64,000 nucleotides of DNA from Bradyrhizobium sp. Ce-3 (GTDB taxonomy: Bacteria > Pseudomonadota > Alphaproteobacteria > Rhizobiales > Xanthobacteraceae), in the NCBI RefSeq assembly GCF_022835695.1, contig NZ_BQUV01000003.1, positions 248,001-312,000 on the forward strand, written 5' to 3'. Within the stretch, counting starts at the first letter, position 1; the number at the start of each line of letters is the position of its first letter. Shown here one piece after another: positions 45,441 to 54,923 of the stretch. The position numbers and the translations under genes are program-made. The notes below the pieces were generated by a model. It was not told the DNA's origin and did no database searches. It saw only the letters and a list, made by a program, of their open reading frames with translations.

Positions 45441-45589
45441 GGTGGTTGCTCCGGTGGCCTCTGCACATCGAGCGCTTGATTCGCACAAATCCCCACTGAC
45501 AAATCGGTAACATTGTTACGCCGCGTTGCATTGCATCTGAGGCGACATGCGAATATCTCCGGCCGGCAAGCAGAAACAAAGGTCGCTGA

Positions 45590-46183
45590 ATGCTGTTGCC
45601 CGACGGTTACTCCGACATTCTCCACGGCAAGATCGCAGCCGTCGTCACACACCTGGAAATGACCGCGCGGCCGCAGCTCGCCGACGATCCGCTTGGCGCG
45701 TGGCGTCTGCGCAAGATCGAGCCGCCGGCGCTCGACTGGTATCGCGATCTCTACCGTCGCGTCGGCGAGGAGTGGCTGTGGTTCACCCGTACCGGGATCG
45801 ACGACGCGGATCTCGCCTCACGAATCCACGCGTCCGGTGTCGAGCTCTACGGACTCCTCGTCGATGGCCGTGATGAAGGCCTGCTCGAGCTCGACTTCAG
45901 CGTATCAGGCGAATGCCAGCTGCTCTATTTCGGCGTCACCGCAAAATTCATCGGCACCGGCGCCGCGCGCTTCCTGATGAACCGCGCGCAGGAGATCGCC
46001 TGGTCGCGCGACATCGGCCGCTTCTGGGTGCACACCTGCACCTTCGATCATCCCTCCGCGATCGCGTTCTATCAGCGCTCCGGCTTCCGCCCGTTCCTGC
46101 GGCAGATCGAGGTGGCCGATGATCCGAGGCTCGACGGCAAACTGCCGCGCGATGTGGCGCGGCATGTGCCGGTGATTGAATAG
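45590..46183 (+). CDS. GNAT-family N-acetyltransferase
   Basis: This 197-residue protein has the GNAT acetyl-CoA motif region YFGVTAKFIGTGAARFLMNRAQEIAW (a variant of Q/RxxGxG/A) and the downstream HTCTFDHPSAIAFYQRSGFRPF. The substrate is unknown. It begins about 150 bases from the divergent small proline-rich gene. Confidence 0.82.
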   Translation: MLLPDGYSDILHGKIAAVVTHLEMTARPQLADDPLGAWRLRKIEPPALDWYRDLYRRVGEEWLWFTRTGIDDADLASRIHASGVELYGLLVDGRDEGLLELDFSVSGECQLLYFGVTAKFIGTGAARFLMNRAQEIAWSRDIGRFWVHTCTFDHPSAIAFYQRSGFRPFLRQIEVADDPRLDGKLPRDVARHVPVIE

Positions 46184-46339
46184 CTCATCGCGCAGACCGG
46201 ATGACGATCCGGTTGCAATGCAGCGCGAGCCATCTAGGATGGTGCAAAGCGCAACCTCCGACCCCGGCGTGGCCGCCACACCTCGAAAGCCCTGCTTTCG
46301 CGGCAGCGGCCTACTGCGGCACGACCGACGAGATGATGG

Positions 46340-46966
46340 ATGTTTTTGATCGGCCAGTACGACTCGCCCTTTGTCCGCCGCACCGCGATCGCGCTGCGGC
46401 TCTATGGATTGCCGTTCGAGCACAAGCCGTGGTCGACCTTCGGTGATGCCGAGAAGGTTGCGGCCTATAATCCGGTGCAGCGGGTGCCGACACTGGTGCT
46501 CGATGACGGCGAGGCGCTGATCGAGAGCGGCGCGATCCTGGATTATCTCGACGAGCTGGTCGGGCCGGAGCGGGCGATGCTGGCGCGCTCGGGCATCGAG
46601 CGGCGCAAGCATCTGCGCATCATGGCGCTGGCGACCGGGCTCGCCGACAAGGCGGTCAGCCTGGTCTACGAGCGGGTGCTGCGCAAGGAGCAGCTCAAGC
46701 TGTGGGTCGAGCGCTGCGAGGGGCAGATTTCCCGCGTGCTCACGGTGCTGGAGCAGGAGCGCGCCGCGGTGCAGACGCCTTATTGGCTGGGTGATCGCAT
46801 CGGCCATGCCGACATCGCGGTGGCCTGCGCGCTGCGCTTCACCGGCGAGGCGCATCCGCATCTGTTCGACGCGCGCTACCCGGCACTGCAGGCGCACGCG
46901 GCACGGTGCGAGGCGCTGCCGCCGTTCCGGGAGATCGTGCAGCCGCTGGCGCCGCCGAAAGGGTAG
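46340..46966 (+). CDS. Glutathione S-transferase family protein
   Basis: This 208-residue protein has a thioredoxin-like N-domain (SPFVRRTAIALRLYGLPFEHKPWS, then NPVQRVPTLVLDDGEALIESGAILDYLDE with the cis-Pro and the Glu-Ser glutathione contact) and a helical C-domain. It uses Ser rather than Cys at the active-site start. Likely a detoxification or repair GST; substrate unknown. The start lacks a strong ribosome site. Confidence 0.82.
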   Translation: MFLIGQYDSPFVRRTAIALRLYGLPFEHKPWSTFGDAEKVAAYNPVQRVPTLVLDDGEALIESGAILDYLDELVGPERAMLARSGIERRKHLRIMALATGLADKAVSLVYERVLRKEQLKLWVERCEGQISRVLTVLEQERAAVQTPYWLGDRIGHADIAVACALRFTGEAHPHLFDARYPALQAHAARCEALPPFREIVQPLAPPKG

Positions 46967-47003
46967 GGGGCGCACACGCGATGTGAGGTGAGCACGCCTC
47001 GCG

Positions 47004-47174
47004 GGCTCCCTCTCCCCCTGCGGGAGAGGGTGGGGAGAGGGGTGGCCCCGGGCGAGATGATTGCCGAACGCATTGCCCTTGCGAGACGTGTGCTCGTCGT
47101 CGAGACGAATGCGGAGAGTGCACGTCGTGTGGCACCCCTCTCCCCAGCCCTCCCCCGCAAGGGGGGAGGGAGCC
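47004..47174. repeat. Family C composite palindromic repeat
   Basis: Inverted termini GGCTCCCTC (47004-47012) and GAGGGAGCC (47166-47174) enclose a hairpin CTCCCCCTGCGGGAGAG-like left arm and a CCTCCCCCGCAAGGGGGGAGG right arm. It starts the gene-free stretch 46967-48048. Confidence 0.8.
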
Positions 47175-47229
47175 GTTCAGCCGGTGCGTCCCTCACGCGC
47201 GCGCGTGCCACTGAGTTGCCCGACGGCGC

Positions 47230-47640
47230 AAGTCCCCGCATCGAAAATATTTCGCTTTATCCGAAGCGCGACACAGTGTATGGTCCACCCGTCTCGCCCG
47301 ACACGAGGGGCGCTTCGCGGTCGTCACGAACGCGGGTCGAGATGCGGTGGACGCTGAGCGCGCAGTTGACGAATGCGCGTGGATAGCGGACGGCGAAGTC
47401 GTGTGGTCCTGACGCCCTGGTGGCAGGTGTCTTTTCCGATTGCGCAGGTCGCGCGTTGCGAAGACGGTGACAAGCAAGCCCAGTCTCGCCGGGGAGAGCA
47501 CGAAGTAAGCCGTAGCCCATCGCGCAGGGAAAGCCGGATTGCTCCGGTTACACCTGTGGTCCTACCCCCGTGCTTTCTACCTTTTGCACGGGGCCCATGG
47601 GTGCGATCGGCACCCGGCTTTCCCTGCGCCCTCTTCAAGA
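47230..47640. repeat. Large structured intergenic element with nested hairpins
   Basis: The core 47522-47629 is bounded by perfect 16-bp inverted arms (GCGCAGGGAAAGCCGG and CCGGCTTTCCCTGCGC). Inside are CCCCGTGC/GCACGGGG (47566-47573 with 47586-47593) and GGGTGC/GCACCC (47599-47604 with 47610-47615), giving a branched fold on either strand. The longer flank from 47230 is reminiscent of a dispersed Bradyrhizobium sequence often mis-annotated as small proteins; that resemblance is from memory. Short frames here have atypical composition and are not accepted as genes. Confidence 0.6.
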
Positions 47641-47727
47641 GAGAGGGCGGAACGAGACGCAAAACTCGGGCAAAACATGTCGCGAGAATGCCGAAGTATG
47701 ACCCACTAGCCGTGCAACATTCTGGGT

Positions 47728-47849
47728 GTCGTCCCGGCGAAGGCCGGGACCCATAACCACAAATGCCGATTGTTGTGCGACCTTGGAACGACGAGTCCCA
47801 TTCACAACGCAAGCCGCGGAGTATGGGTCCCGGCCTTCGCCGGGACGAC
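47728..47849. repeat. Family A composite inverted repeat
   Basis: The left half reads GTCGTCCCGGCGAAGGCCGG then GACCCATAACCAC; the right half reads GTATGGGTCCCGGCCTTCGC then CGGGACGAC. It is close in sequence to the element at 40700-40823. Confidence 0.85.
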
Positions 47850-48008
47850 AGTTGTGTATGTGGTGCGGACGGCGGTCAATTCGCAGACAGCCCCACACAC
47901 CATCCACGCGACGCCGCGCCCCGTGCTTCGGGCTACCCATTGCCGGTCCGATCTTCTATGGTGAGCCCATCCGGTTCGCATGCGGCGGACTAGATAATTC
48001 CATGATAT

Positions 48009-48039
48009 CAAAGGCTTAAGGCTCTGATCGAAGCCTTTG
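48009..48039 (+). promoter_or_regulatory. Leader hairpin at the thrC ribosome site
   Basis: CAAAGGCTT (48009-48017) and AAGCCTTTG (48031-48039) are perfectly complementary across 13 bases. The 3' arm ends on the first G of the GGAGGG Shine-Dalgarno at 48039-48044, so folding would crowd the ribosome site. Confidence 0.45.
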
Positions 48040-48048
48040 GAGGGCGGT

Positions 48049-49464
48049 TTGACGCGGTATTCTTCGACCCGGGGTGAGGCCCCGGTGCTTGGCTTCTGCG
48101 ATGTGATGCTGACCGGGCTTGCCCGCGACGGCGGGCTTTACGTGCCCGAGACCTGGCCGCAATTGTCGCACGAGACCATCGCCGGCCTGTTCGGCCGTCC
48201 CTATTGGGAGGTCGCGGTCGAGATCATCCGGCCGTTCGTCGCCGGCGAGATTTCCGATGCCGAGCTCGGCCGCATGGCCAACGAGGCCTACGCCACCTTC
48301 CGCCATCCCGCGGTGGTGCCGCTCGATCAGGCCGGGCCGAACCAGTTCCTGCTCGAGCTGTTCCACGGACCGACGCTGGCGTTCAAGGACGTCGCGATGC
48401 AGCTGATCTCGCGGCTGATGGATCACGTGCTGGCCAAGCGCGCGCAGCGCACCACCATCGTGGTCGCGACCTCGGGCGATACCGGCGGCGCCGCGGTCGA
48501 AGCCTTTGCCAATCTCGACAATGTCGATCTCGTGGTGCTGTTCCCGAACGGGCGCATCTCCGAGGTGCAGCGTCGCATGATGACGACGACGGGCGCCGCC
48601 AACGTCCATGCGCTGGCGATCGAAGGCACGTTCGACGATTGCCAGGCGCTGGTGAAGGAGATGTTCAACAACCATCGCTTCCGCGACCAGGTGGCGCTGT
48701 CGGGCGTCAACTCGATCAACTGGGCGCGCATCGTGGCGCAGGTGGTTTATTACTTCACCTCGGCGGTCGCGCTCGGCGCGCCGCAGCGGACGGTCGACTT
48801 CACCGTGCCGACCGGCAATTTCGGCGATATCTTCGCGGGCTACGTGGCGAAGCGCATGGGGCTGCCGATCCGTTGGCTGCGCATCGCCGCCAACGTCAAC
48901 GACATCCTGCCGCGCACGCTGAAGACCGGCATCTACGAGGTGCGTGAGGTGCATGCCACCGCGTCGCCGTCGATGGACATCCAGGTGTCCTCGAATTTCG
49001 AGCGGCTGCTGTTCGAGGCCAGCGGCCGCGACGCCGAGCAGGTCCGCCGCCTGATGGCCTCGCTGAAGCAGTCCGGCCGCTTCGTGCTGCCGGATGCGAC
49101 GCTGGCCGCGGTGCGCCGCGATTTCGACGCCGGCCGCGCCGACGAGACCGAGACCGCCGCCGCGATCCGCGCCGCCTGGCGCGAGGCCGGCGATCTGGTC
49201 GATCCGCACACCGCGGTGGCGCTTGCGGTCGCCGACCGCGACACCTCGGATTCCAAGATCCCGAACATCGTGCTGTCGACCGCGCACGCGGCCAAATTCC
49301 CCGACGCGGTCGAGGCCGCCTGCGGGGTGCGTCCGCAGCTGCCGGCCTGGCTCGGAGGCCTGATGACCAAATCCGAACACATGACGGTCATGAAGAATGA
49401 TTCTGCGGAGGTCGAGCGCTTCGTGCTGTCGGTCAGCCGTGCCGCCAAGCAGGGAGTCGCCTGA
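48049..49464 (+). CDS. thrC: Threonine synthase
   Basis: This 471-residue PLP enzyme converts O-phosphohomoserine to threonine. It begins (L/M)TRYSSTRGEAPVLGFCDVMLTGLARDGGLYVPE, the usual ThrC N-terminus; the PLP Lys113 lies in GPTLAFKDVAMQ and the phosphate loop in ATSGDTGGAAVEAF. The start is a TTG at 48049 with GGAGGG four bases upstream. It shares one base with the next gene, an M16 peptidase, as in related genomes. Confidence 0.94.
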   Translation: MTRYSSTRGEAPVLGFCDVMLTGLARDGGLYVPETWPQLSHETIAGLFGRPYWEVAVEIIRPFVAGEISDAELGRMANEAYATFRHPAVVPLDQAGPNQFLLELFHGPTLAFKDVAMQLISRLMDHVLAKRAQRTTIVVATSGDTGGAAVEAFANLDNVDLVVLFPNGRISEVQRRMMTTTGAANVHALAIEGTFDDCQALVKEMFNNHRFRDQVALSGVNSINWARIVAQVVYYFTSAVALGAPQRTVDFTVPTGNFGDIFAGYVAKRMGLPIRWLRIAANVNDILPRTLKTGIYEVREVHATASPSMDIQVSSNFERLLFEASGRDAEQVRRLMASLKQSGRFVLPDATLAAVRRDFDAGRADETETAAAIRAAWREAGDLVDPHTAVALAVADRDTSDSKIPNIVLSTAHAAKFPDAVEAACGVRPQLPAWLGGLMTKSEHMTVMKNDSAEVERFVLSVSRAAKQGVA

Positions 49465-50753
49465 TGAGCGTTGAAATCACCAAGCTGCCGAGCGGCCTGA
49501 CCGTCGTCACCGACACCATGCCGCATCTGGAGACCGCGGCGCTTGGGGTCTGGGCCGGCGTCGGCGGGCGCGACGAGAAGCCGAACGAGCACGGCATCTC
49601 GCATCTGCTCGAACACATGGCGTTCAAGGGCACCGCGCGGCGCTCCTCGCGCGAGATCGTCGAGGAGATCGAGGCGGTCGGCGGCGATCTCAATGCCGGC
49701 ACCTCGACCGAGACCACGGCCTATTATGCGCGGGTGATGAAGGCGGACGTGCCGCTGGCGCTCGACGTGCTGTCCGACATCCTCGCCAATCCGTCCTTCG
49801 TGCCTGATGAGCTGGAGCGCGAGAAGAGCGTCATCGTGCAGGAGATCGGCGCGGCGCAGGATACGCCCGACGACGTCGTGTTCGAGCATCTCAACGAGCT
49901 CTGCTATCCGGACCAGCCGATGGGCCGCTCGCTGCTCGGCACCGCCAAGACGCTGAAGGCGTTCGACCGCGACATGCTGCGCGGCTATCTCTCGACGCAT
50001 TACCGCGCGCCCGACATGGTGGTCGCCGCCGCCGGCGCCGTCGATCACCAGCGTATCGTCGAGGACGTCACGCAGAAATTTGCGAGCTTCGACGCCACGC
50101 CGGCGCCAAAGCCGCAAGCCGCAATGTTCGGCAAGGGCGGATCGCGCGTGGTGCACCGCGATCTCGAGCAGGCGCATCTGACGCTGGCGCTCGAAGGCGT
50201 GCCGCAGACCGACCTGTCGCTGTTCTCGCTCCAGGTCTTCACCAACACGCTCGGCGGCGGGATGTCGTCGCGGCTGTTCCAGGAGGTGCGCGAGAAGCGC
50301 GGGCTGTGCTACTCGATCTACACCTTCCACGCGCCCTATACCGACACCGGCTTCTTCGGCCTCTACACCGGGACCGATCCCGCCGACGCGCCGGAAATGA
50401 TGGAAGTCATCGTCGACGTCATCAATGACGCGGTCGAAACCCTGACCGAGGCCGAGGTCGCCCGCGCCAAGGCGCAGATGAAGGCCGGCCTGCTGATGGC
50501 GCTGGAAAGCTGCTCATCCCGGGCCGAACAGCTGGCGCGTCATGTGCTAGCCTATGGCCGGCCGCAGACCGTGGAAGAGCTGGTGGCGCGGATCGAGGCG
50601 GTCTCGGTCGAATCGAGCCGCAACGCCGCCCGCGCCCTGCTGGCGCGCAGCCGGCCCGCCGTCGTCGCGCTCGGCAGCGGAAGGGGTCTGGACACGGCGG
50701 TGGCTTTTGCGGAAGGATTGACGAAGTCGAAGGCAAAGACGCTGCTGCACTAG
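49464..50753 (+). CDS. M16-family zinc metallopeptidase (processing-peptidase-like)
   Basis: This 429-residue protein has the inverted zinc motif HLLEH (His47, Glu50, His51) in ISHLLEHMAFKGT and the typical EIEAVGGDLNAGTSTETTAYYARV. The C-terminal half has the R-Y-like region LYTGTDP and EVARAKAQMKAGLLMALESCSSRAEQLARH. It resembles bacterial relatives of mitochondrial processing peptidase. Its ATG overlaps the thrC stop by one base; the functional link is unknown. Confidence 0.9.
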   Translation: MSVEITKLPSGLTVVTDTMPHLETAALGVWAGVGGRDEKPNEHGISHLLEHMAFKGTARRSSREIVEEIEAVGGDLNAGTSTETTAYYARVMKADVPLALDVLSDILANPSFVPDELEREKSVIVQEIGAAQDTPDDVVFEHLNELCYPDQPMGRSLLGTAKTLKAFDRDMLRGYLSTHYRAPDMVVAAAGAVDHQRIVEDVTQKFASFDATPAPKPQAAMFGKGGSRVVHRDLEQAHLTLALEGVPQTDLSLFSLQVFTNTLGGGMSSRLFQEVREKRGLCYSIYTFHAPYTDTGFFGLYTGTDPADAPEMMEVIVDVINDAVETLTEAEVARAKAQMKAGLLMALESCSSRAEQLARHVLAYGRPQTVEELVARIEAVSVESSRNAARALLARSRPAVVALGSGRGLDTAVAFAEGLTKSKAKTLLH

Positions 50754-50812
50754 GGAGCCGGCAGGCTCGCGGGTAGGGTGTCACGCCCGAATGGGCGGGG
50801 GAGTGTTGGGCC

Positions 50813-51400
50813 ATGGCCCTGTTTCGTTTGCCGTCCAGTGGACCCGCTGCACTGATGCCGCGCGGTCACGGGCTCTTGCTGCGCGCGCCGCAAATGTCGG
50901 ACTTCCCGCAATGGGCGCAACTGCGCGAATTCAGCCGCGCCTATCTCACGCCATGGGAGCCGATCTGGCCCTCCGACGACCTGACCCGCGCGGGTTTCCG
51001 CCGCCGGCTGCGCCGCTACACCGAGGATATCGCCGCCGACCGGTCCTATCCGTTCATCATCTTCCGCGAATCGGACGGGGTGATGATCGGCGGGATCACG
51101 CTCGCCAATGTGCGGCGCGGCATCGTGCAGGCCGGCACCATCGGCTATTGGGTCGGCCTTCCGCACGCCCATCGCGGCTACATGACGACGGCGCTGCGGG
51201 TGCTGCTGCCCTCGCTGTTCGGCGAGCTCAATCTGCACCGCATCGAGGCGGCCTGCATCCCGTCCAATGCGTCGTCGATCCGGGTGCTGGAGAAGTGCGG
51301 CTTCACCCGCGAGGGTCTGGCGCGCCGCTATCTCTGCATCAACGGGATCTGGCAGGACCATCTGCTGTTCGGCCTGCTGCACGAGGATTTCCGCGGCTGA
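50813..51400 (+). CDS. RimJ/RimL-type GNAT acetyltransferase
   Basis: This 195-residue protein has the RimJ pattern: LLLRAPQMSDFPQWAQLREFSRAYLTPWEPIWP, the acetyl-CoA loop GYWVGLPHAHRGYMTTALRVL and IPSNASSIRVLEKCGFTREGLARRYLCINGIWQDHLLFGLL. Such enzymes acetylate ribosomal protein N-termini or small substrates. It follows the M16 peptidase by 59 bases. Confidence 0.87.
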   Translation: MALFRLPSSGPAALMPRGHGLLLRAPQMSDFPQWAQLREFSRAYLTPWEPIWPSDDLTRAGFRRRLRRYTEDIAADRSYPFIIFRESDGVMIGGITLANVRRGIVQAGTIGYWVGLPHAHRGYMTTALRVLLPSLFGELNLHRIEAACIPSNASSIRVLEKCGFTREGLARRYLCINGIWQDHLLFGLLHEDFRG

Positions 51401-51551
51401 ATCATCAGCCTATTGGCTGATGGCAGGCCTCCCCCGGTGCCTCTTAGATGTCTTCAGATGCCTTGGGTCCGAGATGCCTTGGGTTCGCCGCCATTGCCTT
51501 GCTATAACGCCCGCGAAACGGGGAACCGGATTTGGAGATTTGAGGATTTTG

Positions 51552-52202
51552 ATGGGTGACAGGGTGATCAGGTTCGCGCTCGTGGCGGCGGTATCGATCG
51601 GTCTCGGTGCCACCCTGCTGCCGTCAGTGGCTTCCGCGCAGTCGCTCAGCGACCGCTTCAAGAGCCTGTTCGGCGGCGGGTCGTCGGATTCGGACAAGCC
51701 GGCCGCCCCCGCAGCGCCGCAGCAGCTCAACGACGCCGACGCAGAGCTGACCTGTCCGCCGGTGCAGATCCGCTCCGGGGCCTCGACCTATTCCGTGGCC
51801 GCCAACGGCAAGGAAGCGGTCGGCAACGACGTCAAGTTCCTGGCCTCGATCACGCGCACGGCGCGGCAATGCAATCTGAACAGCGGCCAGATCACGGCCA
51901 AGATCGGTATCCAGGGGCGGATCATCGTCGGTCCCCAGGGCGCGCCGCCGAGCATTCAGGTGCCGCTGCGCGTCGCCGTGGTGCAGGGCGGCGTCGGCGA
52001 GAAGACGATCATGACCAAGGCCTACACCACCACGGTGCAGATGGACGAGAGCGGCAGCGTGCCGTTCAGCCTGGTCGCCGAGGACATCGTCTATCCGGCG
52101 CCGGCGCCGGCCGACAACGACAATTACGTCTTCTATATCGGCTTCGACCCGCAGGCCCTGAAGCCGGAGTCCAAGCCCCGCGCCCCGCACAAGAAGAAGT
52201 AG
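51552..52202 (+). CDS. Exported protein of unknown function (216 aa)
   Basis: The protein has a clear signal peptide (about 1-29, ending SVASAQ), a Ser/Gly/Ala linker, then a beta-rich domain with two cysteines (ELTCPPVQIRSG and RTARQCNLNSGQI). It ends in a basic tail (PHKKK). I recognise it only as a conserved-looking periplasmic protein. Start: ATG behind TGAGGA; a much longer frame reads through the acetyltransferase gene and is rejected. A strong shared terminator follows. Confidence 0.75.
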   Translation: MGDRVIRFALVAAVSIGLGATLLPSVASAQSLSDRFKSLFGGGSSDSDKPAAPAAPQQLNDADAELTCPPVQIRSGASTYSVAANGKEAVGNDVKFLASITRTARQCNLNSGQITAKIGIQGRIIVGPQGAPPSIQVPLRVAVVQGGVGEKTIMTKAYTTTVQMDESGSVPFSLVAEDIVYPAPAPADNDNYVFYIGFDPQALKPESKPRAPHKKK

Positions 52203-52249
52203 CGCCACCGCGGCGAGGCCGCTGGAATTGAGACGTCGCTGAACAAACA

Positions 52250-52287
52250 AAAAGGCCGGCGCGATCAGCTCGCGCCGGCCTTTTTTG
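52250..52287. terminator. Bidirectional terminator between the exported-protein gene and atpF
   Basis: An 11-bp perfect stem (GGCCGGCGCGA/TCGCGCCGGCC) with a five-base loop has A-run on the left and T-run on the right, so it ends both converging transcripts. Confidence 0.92.
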
Positions 52288-52305
52288 GAAGGTGTTGAGA
52301 TCGCG

Positions 52306-52791
52306 TCAGTTCAGCTTGGAGCGGACTTCGGCGATGCCTTTGCCGACGAGGTCGTCGGCAACCGGGCCCTTGACCGACTGCGACAGGATGGTCGAGGCGG
52401 CGGTCACGGCGGCGTTGGCTGCGGCGGCGCGGACATCGGCCACTGCCTGGGCCTCGGCCTGGGCGATCTTGCTCTCGGCGGTCTTGGTCCGCCGGGCGAC
52501 AAAATCTTCCATCTTGGTCTTGGCTTCGGCCGCGATCCGCTCGGCTTCGGCCTTGGCGCTGGAGATGATGTCCTGGGCCTCACGCTCCGCACTGGCCCGG
52601 CGCGCCTTGTACTCGCCGAGCAGCTTGTTGGCCTCGTCCTTCAGACGGCGGGCGTCCTCCAGTTCGGCCTTGATGCGCTCGGCACGGTGGTCGAGCGCCG
52701 TCAGCAGGGTGCGATGGACGCCGAGGTAGCCGAACACGACCAGCAGAATGACGAAGGCGATCGCAACCCAGGTTTCTGGTTCGTAAAACAT
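52306..52791 (-). CDS. atpF: F0 ATP synthase subunit b
   Basis: This 161-residue protein has one N-terminal membrane helix ([18 protein letters not shown]) and a long charged helix for the peripheral stalk ([37 protein letters not shown]). It is the last gene of the F0 operon and lies three bases after the b' gene. Confidence 0.93.
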   Translation of the reverse strand: MFYEPETWVAIAFVILLVVFGYLGVHRTLLTALDHRAERIKAELEDARRLKDEANKLLGEYKARRASAEREAQDIISSAKAEAERIAAEAKTKMEDFVARRTKTAESKIAQAEAQAVADVRAAAANAAVTAASTILSQSVKGPVADDLVGKGIAEVRSKLN

Positions 52792-52794
52792 CGT

Positions 52795-53361
52795 CTATCC
52801 CTTCAGCGACGCGTCGACGGCGCTGTTGACCGTCGTGGCGTCCGGCGTGACGCCGGCAAGTTGCTGGACGATGGCGCCGGCCGCATCCGCCGCGATGCCG
52901 CGGACGTTGCTCATGGCGTTGGTCCGGGTCGTTGCGATCTGCTTCTCGGCGTCGACGAGCTTGGCCGCCAGCTTCTCTTCCAGAGCCTTGCGCTCGGCTT
53001 CCGAGGCCGCGTTCAGCTTCTCGCGGGTCTCGTTGCCGATCGCCTGCGCGTTGGCACGCGCATTCGCCAGCTCGGTTTCATAGGCCTTCAGCGCCGCGTC
53101 GGACTCGTCCTTCAGCTTCTGCGCCTCGGCCAGATCGCCCTCGATCTTGTTCTGACGTGCATCGATCGTCCCGCCGACGCGCGGCAGGGCGATACGCGAC
53201 ACGATCAGGTAGAGCGCGACAAATGCAATCGCCAGCGAGACCAGCTGCGAGGCGAAGTTGGACGAATCGAACGGCGGAAAGGCTCCGCCGTGATGTCCGC
53301 CATCGGCCTCGGTGTGGGCGCCGGCTTTCTGGCCTTTTGCCTCGCCATGACTCTCAGCCAT
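52795..53361 (-). CDS. atpG: F0 ATP synthase subunit b'
   Basis: This 188-residue protein has a polar N-terminus rich in His, Gly and Lys, one membrane helix ([20 protein letters not shown]) and a long charged coiled-coil helix ([32 protein letters not shown]). Paired b and b' are typical of photosynthetic bacteria and Alphaproteobacteria. The symbol for b' varies (atpG or atpF2). Confidence 0.92.
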   Translation of the reverse strand: MAESHGEAKGQKAGAHTEADGGHHGGAFPPFDSSNFASQLVSLAIAFVALYLIVSRIALPRVGGTIDARQNKIEGDLAEAQKLKDESDAALKAYETELANARANAQAIGNETREKLNAASEAERKALEEKLAAKLVDAEKQIATTRTNAMSNVRGIAADAAGAIVQQLAGVTPDATTVNSAVDASLKG

Positions 53362-53443
53362 GGTGTTCTCCTGTTGCTGTCATGCGCGCCGCCCTTGGGG
53401 CGGCGCGAAGGGGTTGCCGCAAGAAGCGGAACCGGGGTGCCGC

Positions 53444-53674
53444 TCAGAGCGGAACGAACAGCAGGAGCAGCGCGATCAGCAGCGAGAAGATGCCGAGCGC
53501 TTCGGTCACGGCGAAGCCGAAGATCAGGTTGCCGAACTGGCCCTGAGCGGCCGAGGGGTTACGCACCGCAGCGGCGAGGTAGTTGCCGAAGATGATGCCG
53601 ACGCCGACGCCCGCGCCGCCCATGCCGATGCACGCGATGCCCGCGCCGATAAGTTTTGCTGCTGCCGGTTCCAT
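53444..53674 (-). CDS. atpE: F0 ATP synthase subunit c
   Basis: This 76-residue hairpin protein has two membrane helices with the polar loop RNPSAAQGQ between them and the proton-carrying Glu58 in [10 protein letters not shown]. It forms the rotor ring. It lies between atpB and the b' gene. Confidence 0.97.
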   Translation of the reverse strand: MEPAAAKLIGAGIACIGMGGAGVGVGIIFGNYLAAAVRNPSAAQGQFGNLIFGFAVTEALGIFSLLIALLLLFVPL

Positions 53675-53729
53675 TTGTAGCTCCTTGAGAAAGATAGACA
53701 GATTGGTGGGTGGAGATTCCCCGGACCGC

Positions 53730-54479
53730 TTAGTGTCCCGGATGAATGGCGTCGTTGAGGTAGATGCAGGTCAGGATCGCGAACACGTAGGCCTGCAGGA
53801 ATGCGACCAGCAGTTCGAGCGCGTACAGCGCGACCGTGAGCGCCAGCGGCAGCACGCCGCCGAACCAGCCGAGCGCGCCGAGCGAGAAGCCGAGCATCGC
53901 GACGAAGCCCGCGAACACCTTGAGCGCGATGTGGCCGGCCAGCATGTTGGCGAACAGACGAACGCTGTGCGAGACCGGGCGCAGGAAGAACGACAGGATC
54001 TCGATGAACATGACCAGCGGCAGGATGTAGACCGGAACGCCGTGGGGGACGAAGATGCTGAAGAATTTCAGGCCGTTCTTGTAGATGCCGTAGATCAGGA
54101 CGGTGAAGAACACCAAGAGCGCCAGCGCCGCCGTGACGATCAGGTGGCTCGCGATCGTGAAGGTGTAGGGAATGACGCCGACGAGGTTCGAGACGCACAG
54201 GAACATGAAGAGCGAGAAGATCAGCGGGAAGAACTTCATGCCTTCCGAGCCGGCCGTGCTGCGAATCGTGGTGGCGACGAACTCGTAGGAGATTTCGGCG
54301 ACCGACTGCAGTCGCCCCGGAACCAGGTCCCGGCCGCTCGCCAGCATCAGCAGTGCGATCAGCAGCACCGCGATGAGCATGAAGAGCGACGAATTGGTGA
54401 AGGCGATCGTGTGATTGCCGATGTGGCCGAGCGTGAAGAGGGGCTCGATATTGAACTGGTGGATCGGGTCGATTTTCAT
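53730..54479 (-). CDS. atpB: F0 ATP synthase subunit a
   Basis: This 249-residue protein has five to six membrane helices with the proton-channel segment [23 protein letters not shown] (essential Arg) and the C-terminal helix [24 protein letters not shown]. It contacts the c ring. A longer frame in another phase on the same strand is a shadow. Confidence 0.96.
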   Translation of the reverse strand: MKIDPIHQFNIEPLFTLGHIGNHTIAFTNSSLFMLIAVLLIALLMLASGRDLVPGRLQSVAEISYEFVATTIRSTAGSEGMKFFPLIFSLFMFLCVSNLVGVIPYTFTIASHLIVTAALALLVFFTVLIYGIYKNGLKFFSIFVPHGVPVYILPLVMFIEILSFFLRPVSHSVRLFANMLAGHIALKVFAGFVAMLGFSLGALGWFGGVLPLALTVALYALELLVAFLQAYVFAILTCIYLNDAIHPGH

Positions 54480-54551
54480 CCGCGCGGCTCTTGGTCCACC
54501 GGCTCTCGTGCCGGTAATCGAATTTCAAATGTCGTGACTTCCCGCCAGCGC

Positions 54552-54923
54552 TCAGCGCTTGCCCGAGGCCACGCCCGCGGACCTCACCACGTTGACCACC
54601 CCGGCGACGAAGCCAAGCAGCGTTAACACGATGAAGCCGAATGGCGACGTCGACAGCAAACGGTCGAACCCCCAGCCAATCGCCGCTCCGACGGCAACGC
54701 CCGCGATCAGCTCCGAGGAAAGACGAAAACCGAGCGCCATCGCCGAAGCTCTGGCCGCACTGTCCCCGCCTTCATTACCGGATTGATCAGTCTTGCTCCT
54801 GCGGCTGTCGCGAATTTCTGACAACCGATGATCGAGACTTCCGAGCCTTGCGGAAAGCGCAGCTTCGTCAGGAGACGATTGATCGCGACTTCCATTTGCG
54901 CCGTCGTTGGTGTTCTCAGCCAT
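54552..54923 (-). CDS. atpI: ATP synthase protein I
   Basis: This 123-residue protein has a hydrophilic N-terminal half and two C-terminal membrane helices (ELIAGVAVGAAIGWGFDRLL and GFIVLTLLGFVAGVVNVVRSA). AtpI aids c-ring assembly. It heads the operon atpI-atpB-atpE-b'-b; the F1 genes are not here, as is normal for this group. Confidence 0.9.
   Translation of the reverse strand: MAENTNDGANGSRDQSSPDEAALSARLGSLDHRLSEIRDSRRSKTDQSGNEGGDSAARASAMALGFRLSSELIAGVAVGAAIGWGFDRLLSTSPFGFIVLTLLGFVAGVVNVVRSAGVASGKR

Noticed and set aside
47257-47520. Short frames on both strands in the gene-free region 47.2-47.8 kb
   Set aside because: They run through hairpin arms and repeats, have odd composition and no ribosome sites. 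Similar fragments are commonly mis-annotated in related genomes.
51267-51551. Long N-terminal extension of the exported protein at 51552
   Set aside because: It reads through the end of the acetyltransferase gene in another frame and precedes a clear signal peptide.
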